Assembly: GCF_002836595.1 (NCBI RefSeq)
Contig: NZ_PJBB01000003.1
Location: forward strand, 1,363,001 to 1,427,000
Length of the DNA: 64,000 nt
Reading direction: 5' to 3'
Source of the DNA: Tenacibaculum sp. Bg11-29
GTDB taxonomy: Bacteria; Bacteroidota; Bacteroidia; Flavobacteriales; Flavobacteriaceae
In this document: one piece after another, positions 56,085-63,568 of the stretch
Layout of the letters: every line of letters starts with the position of its first letter
Numbering within the stretch: position 1 is the first letter of the stretch
Translations under genes and position numbers: made by a program
The notes under the pieces: model-generated
What the model was told of the DNA's origin: nothing
Database searches by the model: none
The model's input: only the letters and a program-made list of their open reading frames with translations

Positions 56085-56831
56085 TTAATTTCTACCAGCC
56101 ATTACACCTCCGTCAATATCCCAAATAGCACCAGTAACCCAAGACGCTTTTTCTGAAAGTAGAAATAAAATACTGTTAGAAATATCGGCAGGTGTTCCAT
56201 TTCTTCTAATAGGATGAAAGTTATTAAAACCTTCTAGTGCTTTTTCAGCTTCTTCTTTTCCTCCAAAAACGCCGTGATAAACAGGGGTGTTTACAACTGC
56301 GGGAGATACTGCATTCACTCTAATGTTATCGTCAGCTAATTCCATAGCTAAGTGTTGCGTTAAAGAATGTAAACCTGCTTTTTGCATTGAGTAAGCTGAT
56401 GATGGAGTCGCTTTTACGGCTTGTTTTGCCCACATAGAACCTACATTTACAATAGCTCCTCCTTTTGTGGCTTTCATTTTTTTAGCAGCACTCTGCGTAA
56501 TAAAAAAGAAACCTCTGTTTAAATCTAAGTACGAATTGTAATCTTCAAGGGTGTGCTCTAAAAATGGTTTTGGACCAAAAATACCAGATGCATTTACTAA
56601 ATAATCTAAGTTATTTAATGCTTCAATTTCAGAAATTAATGCGTTTACTTCTTCTGTGTTAGAAATATTTACTGTGTGTTTAATCAGATTATCAGCGTCA
56701 GCTACTTTATTTACATTTCTACCTACAATATGTACAGTTGCTCCATTTTCTAATAAAGCATTTGTTGTGGCGTTTCCAATACCACTTGTACCGCCAATTA
56801 CTAAGGCTACCTTTTTTTCGAATTCTTTCAT
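56085..56831 (-). CDS. Short-chain dehydrogenase/reductase (SDR)
   Basis: The 248-residue protein has the classical SDR pattern: cofactor loop GGTSGIG (about 13-19), NASG (80-83) in the core, and the catalytic Ser132, Tyr147 and Lys151 ([16 protein letters not shown]). It uses NAD(P)H to reduce or oxidise an alcohol or carbonyl group. The substrate is not evident. A divergent HxlR regulator lies 93 bases away, and a consensus promoter (TTG-N20-TAGTTTTG on the minus strand) with a dyad at the start site suggests repression by that regulator. Confidence 0.92.
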   Translation of the reverse strand: MKEFEKKVALVIGGTSGIGNATTNALLENGATVHIVGRNVNKVADADNLIKHTVNISNTEEVNALISEIEALNNLDYLVNASGIFGPKPFLEHTLEDYNSYLDLNRGFFFITQSAAKKMKATKGGAIVNVGSMWAKQAVKATPSSAYSMQKAGLHSLTQHLAMELADDNIRVNAVSPAVVNTPVYHGVFGGKEEAEKALEGFNNFHPIRRNGTPADISNSILFLLSEKASWVTGAIWDIDGGVMAGRN

Positions 56832-56849
56832 TTTTAAATTATTTAATTA

Positions 56850-56866
56850 CTATACTATTTATAGTA
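56850..56866. promoter_or_regulatory. Dyad at the SDR transcription start, likely HxlR operator
   Basis: ACTATA and TATAGT are separated by 5 bases. The dyad lies at the position predicted for the start of the SDR transcript, where a bound repressor would block RNA polymerase. Further TATAGT- and TAGTAT-like half-sites occur at 56878-56884 and 56914-56922, near the HxlR promoter. Confidence 0.5.
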
Positions 56867-56868
56867 GC

Positions 56869-56899
56869 AAAACTAAGTATAGTTTTTTATCTTTGCAAT
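56869..56899 (-). promoter_or_regulatory. Promoter of the SDR gene
   Basis: On the minus strand TTG (56899-56897), 20 bases, then TAGTTTTG (56876-56869) match the flavobacterial TTG-N19/20-TAnnTTTG consensus exactly. This is the best complete promoter in the window. Confidence 0.7.
56889..56896 (+). promoter_or_regulatory. -7 element of the HxlR-type gene (TATCTTTG)
   Basis: This exact TAnnTTTG match lies 28 bases before the regulator's start codon. It is interleaved with the divergent SDR promoter, so one operator can affect both. Confidence 0.5.
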
Positions 56900-56924
56900 A
56901 ACGGTCGAAAAGGATAGTATAAAT

Positions 56925-57260
56925 ATGTATAAATTTAAAGATAAAGAATACCCTTGTTGCACAAGTTTAACAATGGGAATAATTGGCGGAAAGTGGAAGA
57001 CAGTAATCTTGTTTCATTTGTTAGAAGGAAAATTAAGATACAATGAGTTAAGAAAAGAAATGCCAACGGTTACAGAAAGAACTTTAAGCTTACAGTTAAA
57101 GACATTAGAAGAGGATGGTATAATAAATAGAAAGGTGTATACTTCTAAACCACCTTTAAAAGTAGAATACTCTTTAACTGATTTCGGAAAAACACTAATT
57201 CCTTTAATAAAAGCTATTGCAGATTGGGGTAATAATGTGGTTGAAAATTCTTTGAAGTAA
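56925..57260 (+). CDS. HxlR family winged-helix regulator
   Basis: The 111-residue protein has the HxlR layout: a Cys pair near the N-terminus (YPCCTSLTMGIIGGKWKTVI), then ELRKEMPTVTERTLSLQLKT as the recognition helix region and LTDFGKTLIPLIKAI as the dimer helix. The Cys in this position senses electrophiles or oxidants in relatives such as YodB. It is divergent from the SDR gene, a common arrangement in which the regulator represses a detoxifying reductase. Confidence 0.9.
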   Translation: MYKFKDKEYPCCTSLTMGIIGGKWKTVILFHLLEGKLRYNELRKEMPTVTERTLSLQLKTLEEDGIINRKVYTSKPPLKVEYSLTDFGKTLIPLIKAIADWGNNVVENSLK

Positions 57261-57264
57261 GTTT

Positions 57265-57642
57265 TTAATGCTGTTTGTACATCGTTGGTAGTAGTTTTTT
57301 ACCAATTAACTTTTGAGAGAAGTAAGTTACTATTGAAATTAAAATAGTTGGAATAATGAATAGTATTAGATCATATAAAAAGGCATCAAAGCTGTGACTA
57401 AAAGATTTAACAAGAACTATTATTCCTAAAATAATACTTACAGCTATAAAGTAATATAGATGTTGAAAATAATTTTTAATTAATAAAATTGTGAAAGGAG
57501 CAAGCCACCAAAAGATAAAGATGTAAAAATAGTAGGCATAATTCACATAACTGCTAATTTCAACATAATTACCAATATATGCGTTTGCAGTAACTTCAAG
57601 TAAAGGAATTATTATTTGACCAACTATAATTAAGATAGTCAC
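57265..57642 (-). CDS. Four-helix membrane protein, possibly frameshifted at its start
   Basis: The open frame starts with GTG at 57642 and codes 125 residues with about four membrane segments (TILIIVGQIIIPLLEV, NYAYYFYIFIFWWLAPFTIL, YYFIAVSIILGIIVLV, LYDLILFIIPTILISIVTY). Upstream an ATG at 57680 is followed by seven A residues. With six A residues it would read MKKFYAIATLINVTILIIVG, a natural signal-anchor start joined to this gene. The gene may therefore be off through a one-base shift, or use the GTG. Function unknown. Confidence 0.55.
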   Translation of the reverse strand: MTILIIVGQIIIPLLEVTANAYIGNYVEISSYVNYAYYFYIFIFWWLAPFTILLIKNYFQHLYYFIAVSIILGIIVLVKSFSHSFDAFLYDLILFIIPTILISIVTYFSQKLIGKKLLPTMYKQH

Positions 57643-57892
57643 ATTGATTAAGGTAGCTATAGCATAAAATTTTTTTCATTTATATGTAGAAGTAGGTGTG
57701 GTCATTATTATTTAATTCTCTTTTTCCGAAAAAGCTAAAAACTCCATCACTTTCGATACTTCCCATGTAAGATTTATTTCTTCCTCTACCAGCACCAATA
57801 AAAAAAAGCTATCTATAAGCAACCGATGTATTTTCATACTGTTTTACAGTTTTTAAAAATACACCCAAAAAACACACTATGTTTTTGAAAAT

Positions 57893-57935
57893 CCATAAAA
57901 TAAGTAAGGGAAAACCGTAGAATTTAGGTTAACAA
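57893..57935. repeat. Dispersed repeat, partial copy A
   Basis: CATAAAATAAGTAAGGGAAA followed by ACCGTAGAATTTAG matches part of the repeats at 60266, 61029 and 63347 (AAGTAAGGGGAAACCGTAAA in the last). It lies just beyond the end of the response-regulator gene. Confidence 0.5.
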
Positions 57936-57939
57936 AAAA

Positions 57940-58623
57940 CTAATCTAATAACACAATATCATTAGCGTCTACCAATTGGTTTTGTATTGCATAAATAATT
58001 AGACCAGCCGTATTTTTAACGCCAGTTTTTAAAAGTAAATTACTTTTATGCGCTTCAATGGTTTTGGTGGTAACAAATAATTTTTCCGCAATTTGTTTGG
58101 CAGTTAATTGTTGGCAAATCAATTGTAAAACATCTATTTCTCTTGTACTTAAAGTTTCTTTAGTATTTGCGTATTGCTTAGGTGTTTTATGGCTAATTTG
58201 ATTTCGTAAAACGGCTACTTGTTCTGTTGTAAAAAAATGGTCTTTATGATTTATTTCTTGTATAATATGTATTAGGTCTTCTTTATCAGTTTCTTTAGGT
58301 AAAAAAGCATGTACACCTAATTTTAGCATATACCCGATAGAAGATGCTTTGTAATACGATGACAATACTATTATTTTTAATTTTGGGTATTGTAGATTAA
58401 GGATATCTATCGTTTGGAGCCCATCACCATCTTCCATACGTAAGTCTAGTAAAACAATATCTAGTGTTTTTTCTTCTCTTTCTAATTTTTCTAAAAAAGA
58501 ATTTCCACTGTTGGCTGTTAATACAACTTCTATATTCTCTTGTTCTTTTAAAAACGCTGTAAGTAATTGTACAACTAATGTATCATCGTCTACTAGTGCT
58601 ATGTGTATGTTTTTGTCTTCCAT
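57940..58623 (-). CDS. NarL/LuxR-type response regulator
   Basis: The 227-residue protein has a receiver domain (ALVDDDTLVVQLLTAFLKEQ, phosphorylation site D60 in IVLLDLRMEDGDG, Lys in FLPKETDKEDL) and a C-terminal LuxR helix-turn-helix (LSTREIDVLQLICQQLTAKQ, LFVTTKTIEAHKSNLLLKTG). It will bind DNA as a phosphorylated dimer. No histidine kinase gene is next to it, so its partner is encoded elsewhere. Confidence 0.93.
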   Translation of the reverse strand: MEDKNIHIALVDDDTLVVQLLTAFLKEQENIEVVLTANSGNSFLEKLEREEKTLDIVLLDLRMEDGDGLQTIDILNLQYPKLKIIVLSSYYKASSIGYMLKLGVHAFLPKETDKEDLIHIIQEINHKDHFFTTEQVAVLRNQISHKTPKQYANTKETLSTREIDVLQLICQQLTAKQIAEKLFVTTKTIEAHKSNLLLKTGVKNTAGLIIYAIQNQLVDANDIVLLD

Positions 58624-58717
58624 TTTCTGTTAAAAATATAAATGTGGTTCTTGTTGGTTTAAGCTTAGTCAAGATTTAAAATTACTGATTTTTACGCCAA
58701 ACACCAAACCCATTTTT

Positions 58718-59359
58718 TTAGTCCGTTTTCAGTTTTCTTCTCCAGTATACGATATATATTGTTCCTAAAACAGACGGTAAAGTCCAAGCAATTAAAGTTC
58801 CAATACCTAAACCAGCAACTACAAATGCGGTAACTGAGGCAATAAATGCTCCAACCATTTTCCCTATGTGATTGGCAAGCCAACCATTTTTTGTTTTGCT
58901 GAAATTTTTATAATAAATAAAATCTCTTATTGTTAATGAAAGTCCGAAACCACCAAAAAAAACGAACAGTAAATATGTTGAATTCCCTTTTAGTAAACCA
59001 TATGCACCGAATAAAACCATAAGTGCAGATAGCATTAACATCACCCCAGAAATGATTTTGTCAATTGGCTTTGTAAATTTTTTGTCTTTTGATTTAAAAG
59101 TCAATATTTGATTTCCTGAAACAACTAAATAAATAGTGAATAGCCCAATTAGAAAAAGAAATATATTTTCGTGCTTAGGTAAACAAGAAATAGGAATTGA
59201 AATTAAAGAACTCGTTAGCATTCCGATAGAAAATAGCTTTCCCATTTTCTTATGTGGCTTACTTCCTTTTTTTACTATAATACTTCCAAATCCTGTTATT
59301 AATCCAAGTCCGCCAAAAAATGCGTGAATGTAAATAAAAACCGTAATTATTTCTTCCAT
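58718..59359 (-). CDS. Multi-pass membrane protein (DUF2306-like)
   Basis: The 213-residue protein has about six to seven membrane segments with an N-terminal FIYIHAFFGGLGLITGFGSI and the motif KKGSKPHKKMGKLFSIGMLT. The His between helices and the HKKMGK loop resemble DUF2306 and related membrane families. WLANHIGKMVGAFIASVTAF carries another conserved-looking His. The function is unknown. The GTAC dyad array lies 160-300 bases upstream. Confidence 0.7.
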   Translation of the reverse strand: MEEIITVFIYIHAFFGGLGLITGFGSIIVKKGSKPHKKMGKLFSIGMLTSSLISIPISCLPKHENIFLFLIGLFTIYLVVSGNQILTFKSKDKKFTKPIDKIISGVMLMLSALMVLFGAYGLLKGNSTYLLFVFFGGFGLSLTIRDFIYYKNFSKTKNGWLANHIGKMVGAFIASVTAFVVAGLGIGTLIAWTLPSVLGTIYIVYWRRKLKTD

Positions 59360-59519
59360 TTGTAATCAGTTAAGTTTTTGATTCAAAGGTCGAATTATAA
59401 TTGTGCTTTTAGTAATTTGAATTTCTCAACTGTTAATTTTTCGTGATGAATTGGTGAAACGTTAGCCTAGTGTTTGTTTAAAAGCGATTTTTTGTGCATT
59501 TTTAAACAGTATATTTATT

Positions 59520-59661
59520 GAAACGTACACGCTCGTACATTTTTAAAAAATTTTAATTTAGGAATGTACACGGCTGTACGTTCCTGTTTTTTTTGTTTTT
59601 AAAAATGTACATGGCTGTACATTTCTTAAAATTATTTTTTTTGAAGTGTACAGAATAGTTG
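59520..59661. repeat. Array of four GTAC-pair units at exact 41-bp spacing
   Basis: GTAC pairs occur 10 bases apart at 59525/59535, 59566/59576 and 59607/59617. A fourth GTAC at 59648 has a degenerate partner (GTTG). Unit starts are exactly 41 bp apart. The central units read ATGTACACGGCTGTACGT and ATGTACATGGCTGTACAT. Spacers are A/T-rich and differ in sequence. Each pair is one helical turn apart and units are four turns apart, so all sites face the same side of the DNA, as expected for cooperative protein binding. Confidence 0.75.
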
Positions 59662-59735
59662 CACTAATTATTTGAAAATAAACGCAAAGTAGAGGGGTTT
59701 GAATCGTGGGATATTACTAATAGTTTAATGTGTTT

Positions 59736-60146
59736 TTATTCTGATACTTTAATGTCAATTAAAGAAATTTCTCCATTTTTATTTTGTTTTAATTCTACTG
59801 TATAATAATTTCTTATCATAGCTCCAAAGCTATTTTGAGAATCTACAAACGAGGATATTGAATATGATTTAGAGTTTGTTGTAATAATTTTGGATTTAAA
59901 AAGAGTAGGGAATTTTGCTGTTGAAGGCGCTTTAAGTATTCGTTTTACATGTATTTGAGCAATCAAAGCTAATTTATCATCACTATAATATTTGGTTGAA
60001 TTTTTATTGTAATCCTCTAATTCTTTTTCTGAGTATTCTTTTATCGGATTTTCTTTATCAATCTTGTAATCAATATATTTGTTATATGTAAAAATCCCAA
60101 AAATTATTAATGGAATAATGATGATTAAAAGTTGCTTTTTTTTCAT
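59736..60146 (-). CDS. Membrane-anchored protein of unknown function (136 aa)
   Basis: The start at 60146 (MKKKQLLIIIIPLIIFGIFT) gives a membrane anchor at once. A frame 20 codons longer is less likely. The soluble part contains VKRILKAPSTAKFPTLFKSK and VDSQNSFGAMIRNYYTVELK. This 'PSTAxFP ... VDsQNsFGAxxR' pattern is a small domain seen in many periplasmic or surface proteins of unknown role. Confidence 0.65.
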   Translation of the reverse strand: MKKKQLLIIIIPLIIFGIFTYNKYIDYKIDKENPIKEYSEKELEDYNKNSTKYYSDDKLALIAQIHVKRILKAPSTAKFPTLFKSKIITTNSKSYSISSFVDSQNSFGAMIRNYYTVELKQNKNGEISLIDIKVSE

Positions 60147-60265
60147 TTTGATTGTTTTTAAAGATTCTATTTGAGAACAGGGCTTAATTAATATGATTTT
60201 ATTCACACGTCTAATACGTGTATGTAATCATTATACTTCCGTAAAACACCTCTAAAAAAAACAGT

Positions 60266-60317
60266 GTCTTTACGAGAAACCGTAGTACAAATAAGCTAAA
60301 ACTGTAAGTTTTAGTTT
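60266..60317. repeat. Dispersed repeat, copy B
   Basis: GTCTTTACGAGAAACCGTAG followed by TACAAATAAGCTAAAACTGT and AAGTTTTAGTTT. It shares its first half with copy D and its second half with copy C. The terminal CTAAAACT and AGTTTTAG form a small stem. It lies just beyond the stop of the 222-aa secreted protein gene. Confidence 0.6.
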
Positions 60318-60327
60318 GAAAGGAATT

Positions 60328-60996
60328 TTACCAATCATCTTTCTCGTTATTATTCAAATGTTTTTCTACTTTCTGAATCCATTGGTCAATTGTGTATGCC
60401 AATTTGGTTTTTATTTGATTGTAGTATTTTGAGTAAGATTTTCTTATTTCCCCTTTTTTAAATAAATCACTCCATTCTGTTTGGATATGGTCATTTGCAT
60501 AACCAGATAGACCAGTAGGGGTAACTGTTAGTTTATATCGGCCATCTTTGGATTTTACACTAATATTATAATAAAAACGACTTATACGTACTCCATCTAT
60601 AAATTGAACAGCCCAAGAATTTTGTTTTTGATTTTGCATTCTTGTTTTCGAATTTCCATATTTTGTGAATTCACTCATTGATTTATGGTCTCCTTTTATA
60701 GCGGATAAAGTTCCTCCCCATGCATTATTATTACGCATTTGTTTAGTCATAATATTAGCATCCTGTATTGATTGAAATGTAGATATAAAAGCTTCAATTA
60801 TTTGTGGAGCTTTTATTTGAGGGTTTACTTGAATTACTCCTGTATAATATTCATTTATAGTTTCTTTTTCTTCCCATTTCATATTTTCATTTACCGTAGG
60901 TATTCCCCCGTAAATTCGTTTAATCTTTTTTACGTTTTGTCCAAATGATGTTAATGTTAAACATAAAAATGTTGTAATTAATAATACTTTTTTCAT
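60328..60996 (-). CDS. Secreted protein of unknown function (222 aa)
   Basis: A signal peptide (MKKVLLITTFLCLTLTSFG, cut before QNVKK) starts the protein. The mature part is mixed alpha/beta (INEYYTGVIQVNPQIKAPQI, VRISRFYYNISVKSKDGRYK, LTVTPTGLSGY) with a helical C-terminus. The layout resembles TBP-like DUF4468 proteins of Bacteroidota, but I am not sure of it. No catalytic motif is visible. Confidence 0.6.
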   Translation of the reverse strand: MKKVLLITTFLCLTLTSFGQNVKKIKRIYGGIPTVNENMKWEEKETINEYYTGVIQVNPQIKAPQIIEAFISTFQSIQDANIMTKQMRNNNAWGGTLSAIKGDHKSMSEFTKYGNSKTRMQNQKQNSWAVQFIDGVRISRFYYNISVKSKDGRYKLTVTPTGLSGYANDHIQTEWSDLFKKGEIRKSYSKYYNQIKTKLAYTIDQWIQKVEKHLNNNEKDDW

Positions 60997-61028
60997 AATG
61001 CTTGTTTAAAATTTATAAGTGTTTAATT

Positions 61029-61150
61029 ACAGCTATACAGCCAATAATTTTCCGCACGGTCTTAGAGTGTTTAAAAGTATATATTTAAAACGCAGTACCT
61101 TTACGACAAACCATAACACAAATAAACTAAAACTGTAAAATTTAGTTTAA
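61029..61150. repeat. Dispersed repeat, copy C (long form)
   Basis: This runs from CAGCTATACAGCCAATAATT through ACCTTTACGACAAACCATAA to AACTGTAAAATTTAGTTTA. It matches copy D over about 90 bases (GCTGTGCAATCAATAATTTT and CTATCTTTACGAGAAGCCGT) with many substitutions, and copy B at its end. Confidence 0.6.
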
Positions 61151-61324
61151 AAGGGGGTAATGTAATTAAAATACTTAGACTATCGTTAGTAAGGGATTTC
61201 GAAGGGTTGAATTTTCGTTCTTGTAATTAGCTAAAGTTTTTTAACCTTGTTTTGTCTTTTCTTTTTTCAGAATCAAATTAAAAATTTTGGCGGACTTAGT
61301 TTTAGTTTTTTGCTTAAACACCAA

Positions 61325-61357
61325 CATAACAATGTATTGATTGTAGACATTGTTATG
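61325..61357. terminator. Inverted repeat at the end of the CBASS operon
   Basis: CATAACAATGT and ACATTGTTATG form a perfect 11-bp stem with an 11-base loop and span the stop codon of the S-4TM gene. There is no strong T run, so terminator function is uncertain. It may instead be a boundary sequence of a mobile cassette. Confidence 0.45.
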
Positions 61358-62249
61358 CACTTGTTACTTTGTACTCTGCTACTAATCTATCAACGGAATA
61401 ATACATCTCATCCTCAAGTTGTTTTCTTTTTAAATTATAAAACCATTCAAATATTAATGGACTATTAATCCGATTCTGATATATCATATCTTGTAAGTTT
61501 CTACTAGTTTGACTTATATCGATTGGTTGATTATTTAGTACTTTATTCCAACTTTCATTAGCTACTTGTTTTAGTTTGACTAAATTAGTATTGGAGTTTT
61601 TATTGTCTTTTAAAACTTGAACAAATAACATTAAAATTGGTAAGATTGGTAATACGCCTACGAGGAAGAAGTCAATTAAATTTGATTCATTAATAATTGC
61701 TAAAACAATGACAGTTAGACACATTGCGCCAATAAGTATTGATAGTGCTAAATTGTAATTTTTTCTGAGTGTGTAGTCATAAACAAAATTAGATCTTTGA
61801 CAAACAATTTTGGCAATTGAATTGTTAATTTCTTTAATTGATATTGAATACCAGTTTTTAAGTTTAGAATATGTTGGGTCTATTTCCTTGTGTTTTCTAG
61901 CATATCTTCCTATTTCTTCTAAATCAACTTTCTCAATTAAAGTATTAGGAGGTATTGAAAGTACTATAGTATCAAATTGCTCTTGAATTTTTGCAGCTTT
62001 GTCTTTATAATTTTTTATTAAATCTTTAATAAGTAACAAATCAAGAAATGCAATTAAAACACTATAAACTGAAAGGAGCTTACCGGTATCTGTAAATAAG
62101 TTTATTATAGATAATGCAACTACTATTACGGAGGTCAAGATAATTTGAAGTGCAAATACTCTTTTGGCAATTATGTATAATTGTTTTTGAGCTGCTAGTA
62201 ATTCAATATTCTCTGAATAGTTTTCTTTATTTATTATTTCTTCACCCAT
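61353..62249 (-). CDS. S-4TM family putative pore-forming CBASS effector
   Basis: The preferred start at 62249 (MGEEIINKENYSENIELLAA) lies one base after the stop of the nucleotidyltransferase gene. The protein has two pairs of membrane segments (IILTSVIVVALSIINLF, LLSVYSVLIAFLDLLLIKDL; then LALSILIGAMCLTVIVLAII and FFLVGVLPILPILMLFVQVL) separated by a cytoplasmic helical region. This is the layout of S-4TM, the SMODS-associated four-helix effector. In CBASS such proteins are thought to open pores when the cyclic nucleotide made by the partner enzyme binds, killing the infected cell. Confidence 0.82.
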   Translation of the reverse strand: MGEEIINKENYSENIELLAAQKQLYIIAKRVFALQIILTSVIVVALSIINLFTDTGKLLSVYSVLIAFLDLLLIKDLIKNYKDKAAKIQEQFDTIVLSIPPNTLIEKVDLEEIGRYARKHKEIDPTYSKLKNWYSISIKEINNSIAKIVCQRSNFVYDYTLRKNYNLALSILIGAMCLTVIVLAIINESNLIDFFLVGVLPILPILMLFVQVLKDNKNSNTNLVKLKQVANESWNKVLNNQPIDISQTSRNLQDMIYQNRINSPLIFEWFYNLKRKQLEDEMYYSVDRLVAEYKVTSA

Positions 62250-62250
62250 A

Positions 62251-63252
62251 TTACTCGTATTTAGGGAAATCGATTCCAAAGATTTCTCTCCATTTGTTTA
62301 TTGATTCTTTATGATTTTCTTCTCTTTCAAATTTTCTAGCTTCTTTTGCTCTGTCGTAGTCAATACTCGCTCTATTAGAAATTTTGTTTTTTTCAACCGA
62401 ACTTAGGTTGTTTATATTTCCTTGAATATTTTTAGGGTCATTGACATTATTATGAACTCTGCTTTTTAAATCTTTAAAAATATTTACAAGTTCAATATCT
62501 ACATATTCACTTGCTTCAGAATTAGAGTTCTCGTAATAATCTAGTATCATGTTTTCTAACAAATACGAACCCATTGTGGGCATTGTAGGCCTTTTATTCC
62601 AGTATTTCACCGCTCGTATAACATTTAAAATTCTACCTTTATTATCTTGGTTTACTTTTGTGGTCCTATCTCTGTCTAATCTTGGATCAGTCTTTTTCCA
62701 ATTACCTTTCCCGTCGGGTATTAAGTAAAAAGTTTTACCATTTATATCTTCATTTGTAATAAAAGCAGGTACAATATCAAAATTCCAATCTTTTGACTTT
62801 AATTGTAAGGTTGCTGATTCTTGATTTCTTTTTATTTCCGCATGTTTGTATTGGTCAATTCCTTCTAAAGCTTTAATGAATTTATTTATCACCTTTACGG
62901 AATTAATGTCTCTAGTATTATCATGACATAACTTCAATTGTCTATCAGCTGATTCCGTTGCTGTTATTTCTATGTTACTTAAATATTCATTGTAACTATT
63001 TCCTTTTGCGTGTAAAACAATTATTATATCAATATCGTCAAGAGGTCTTTTCTTTGTTCTTCTTGCAAATGAACCAAAATAAACATATAAATCAGGGTGA
63101 ATGAATGGAAAGTCATTATCATCTGTAGGAAAACCTTTAATTTGTTTTACTAACCAATCTCTGCTACTTCTAGCTTCTTTAACTCTGTTTTTGTTTAAGT
63201 TTACTGTGTCAGACATAAACTCATTAAAAGCAGCTATTACCTTTTTTGCCAT
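62251..63252 (-). CDS. CD-NTase (SMODS nucleotidyltransferase) of a CBASS system
   Basis: The 333-residue enzyme has the nucleotidyltransferase active site: YFGSFARRTKKRPLDDIDII (G60-S61, metal ligands D73 and D75) and a third Asp, D159, in SKDWNFDIVPAF. The SMODS layout is clear, with KVNQDNKGRILNVIRAVKYW and PTMGSYLLENMILDYY in the helical lobe. It should make a cyclic di- or trinucleotide on phage infection, activating the S-4TM effector. The product cannot be told from the sequence. No E1/E2, JAB or HORMA genes are beside it, so this is a minimal Type I CBASS. Confidence 0.9.
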   Translation of the reverse strand: MAKKVIAAFNEFMSDTVNLNKNRVKEARSSRDWLVKQIKGFPTDDNDFPFIHPDLYVYFGSFARRTKKRPLDDIDIIIVLHAKGNSYNEYLSNIEITATESADRQLKLCHDNTRDINSVKVINKFIKALEGIDQYKHAEIKRNQESATLQLKSKDWNFDIVPAFITNEDINGKTFYLIPDGKGNWKKTDPRLDRDRTTKVNQDNKGRILNVIRAVKYWNKRPTMPTMGSYLLENMILDYYENSNSEASEYVDIELVNIFKDLKSRVHNNVNDPKNIQGNINNLSSVEKNKISNRASIDYDRAKEARKFEREENHKESINKWREIFGIDFPKYE

Positions 63253-63568
63253 ATTGTGAAATTATTTTTCATAGTTAGAAGTTCTTTTTTTTTATAAAAA
63301 ATCTAAATTTATTTATATACGTAGAAAAAATACAATCACACACCTACTACAGCTGTGCAATCAATAATTTTTAGCATCGTTTTTACAGTGTTCAAAAATA
63401 AATCTATAAAACGTACTATCTTTACGAGAAGCCGTAACATAAGTAAGGGGAAACCGTAAATGTTATTATTACAAATGTGGAGTAATAACAATTTGATTTC
63501 TAAAAAAATAACACAAGAGTTGGTTATTTAAGTATAAGAGAGGTTAATATTGGTGTAAGCGAAAGAAT
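63253..63568. other. Intergenic region upstream of the CBASS operon
   Basis: Apart from repeat copy D, this 316-bp gap is AT-rich. I see no exact minus-strand TAnnTTTG promoter element before the CD-NTase start. Confidence 0.4.
63347..63465. repeat. Dispersed repeat, copy D (long form)
   Basis: TACAGCTGTGCAATCAATAA starts the copy. TCTTTACGAGAAGCCGTAAC and AAGTAAGGGGAAACCGTAAA follow. It is the partner of copy C, and the two flank the CBASS operon in the same orientation. Confidence 0.6.

Noticed and set aside
57712..57837. 41-residue frame on the minus strand (MKIHRLLIDSFFLLVLVEEE...)
   Set aside because: Short, no recognised family, depends on a homopolymer run of 8 bases. It could be real but there is not enough evidence.
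59520..59661. Small CRISPR array
   Set aside because: Repeated units are short imperfect dyads, spacers are low-complexity A/T runs, there are only four units and no cas genes are near.
61247..61468. 73-residue open frame on the plus strand at the end of the CBASS operon
   Set aside because: It overlaps the effector's coding sequence in antisense and has non-protein-like composition.
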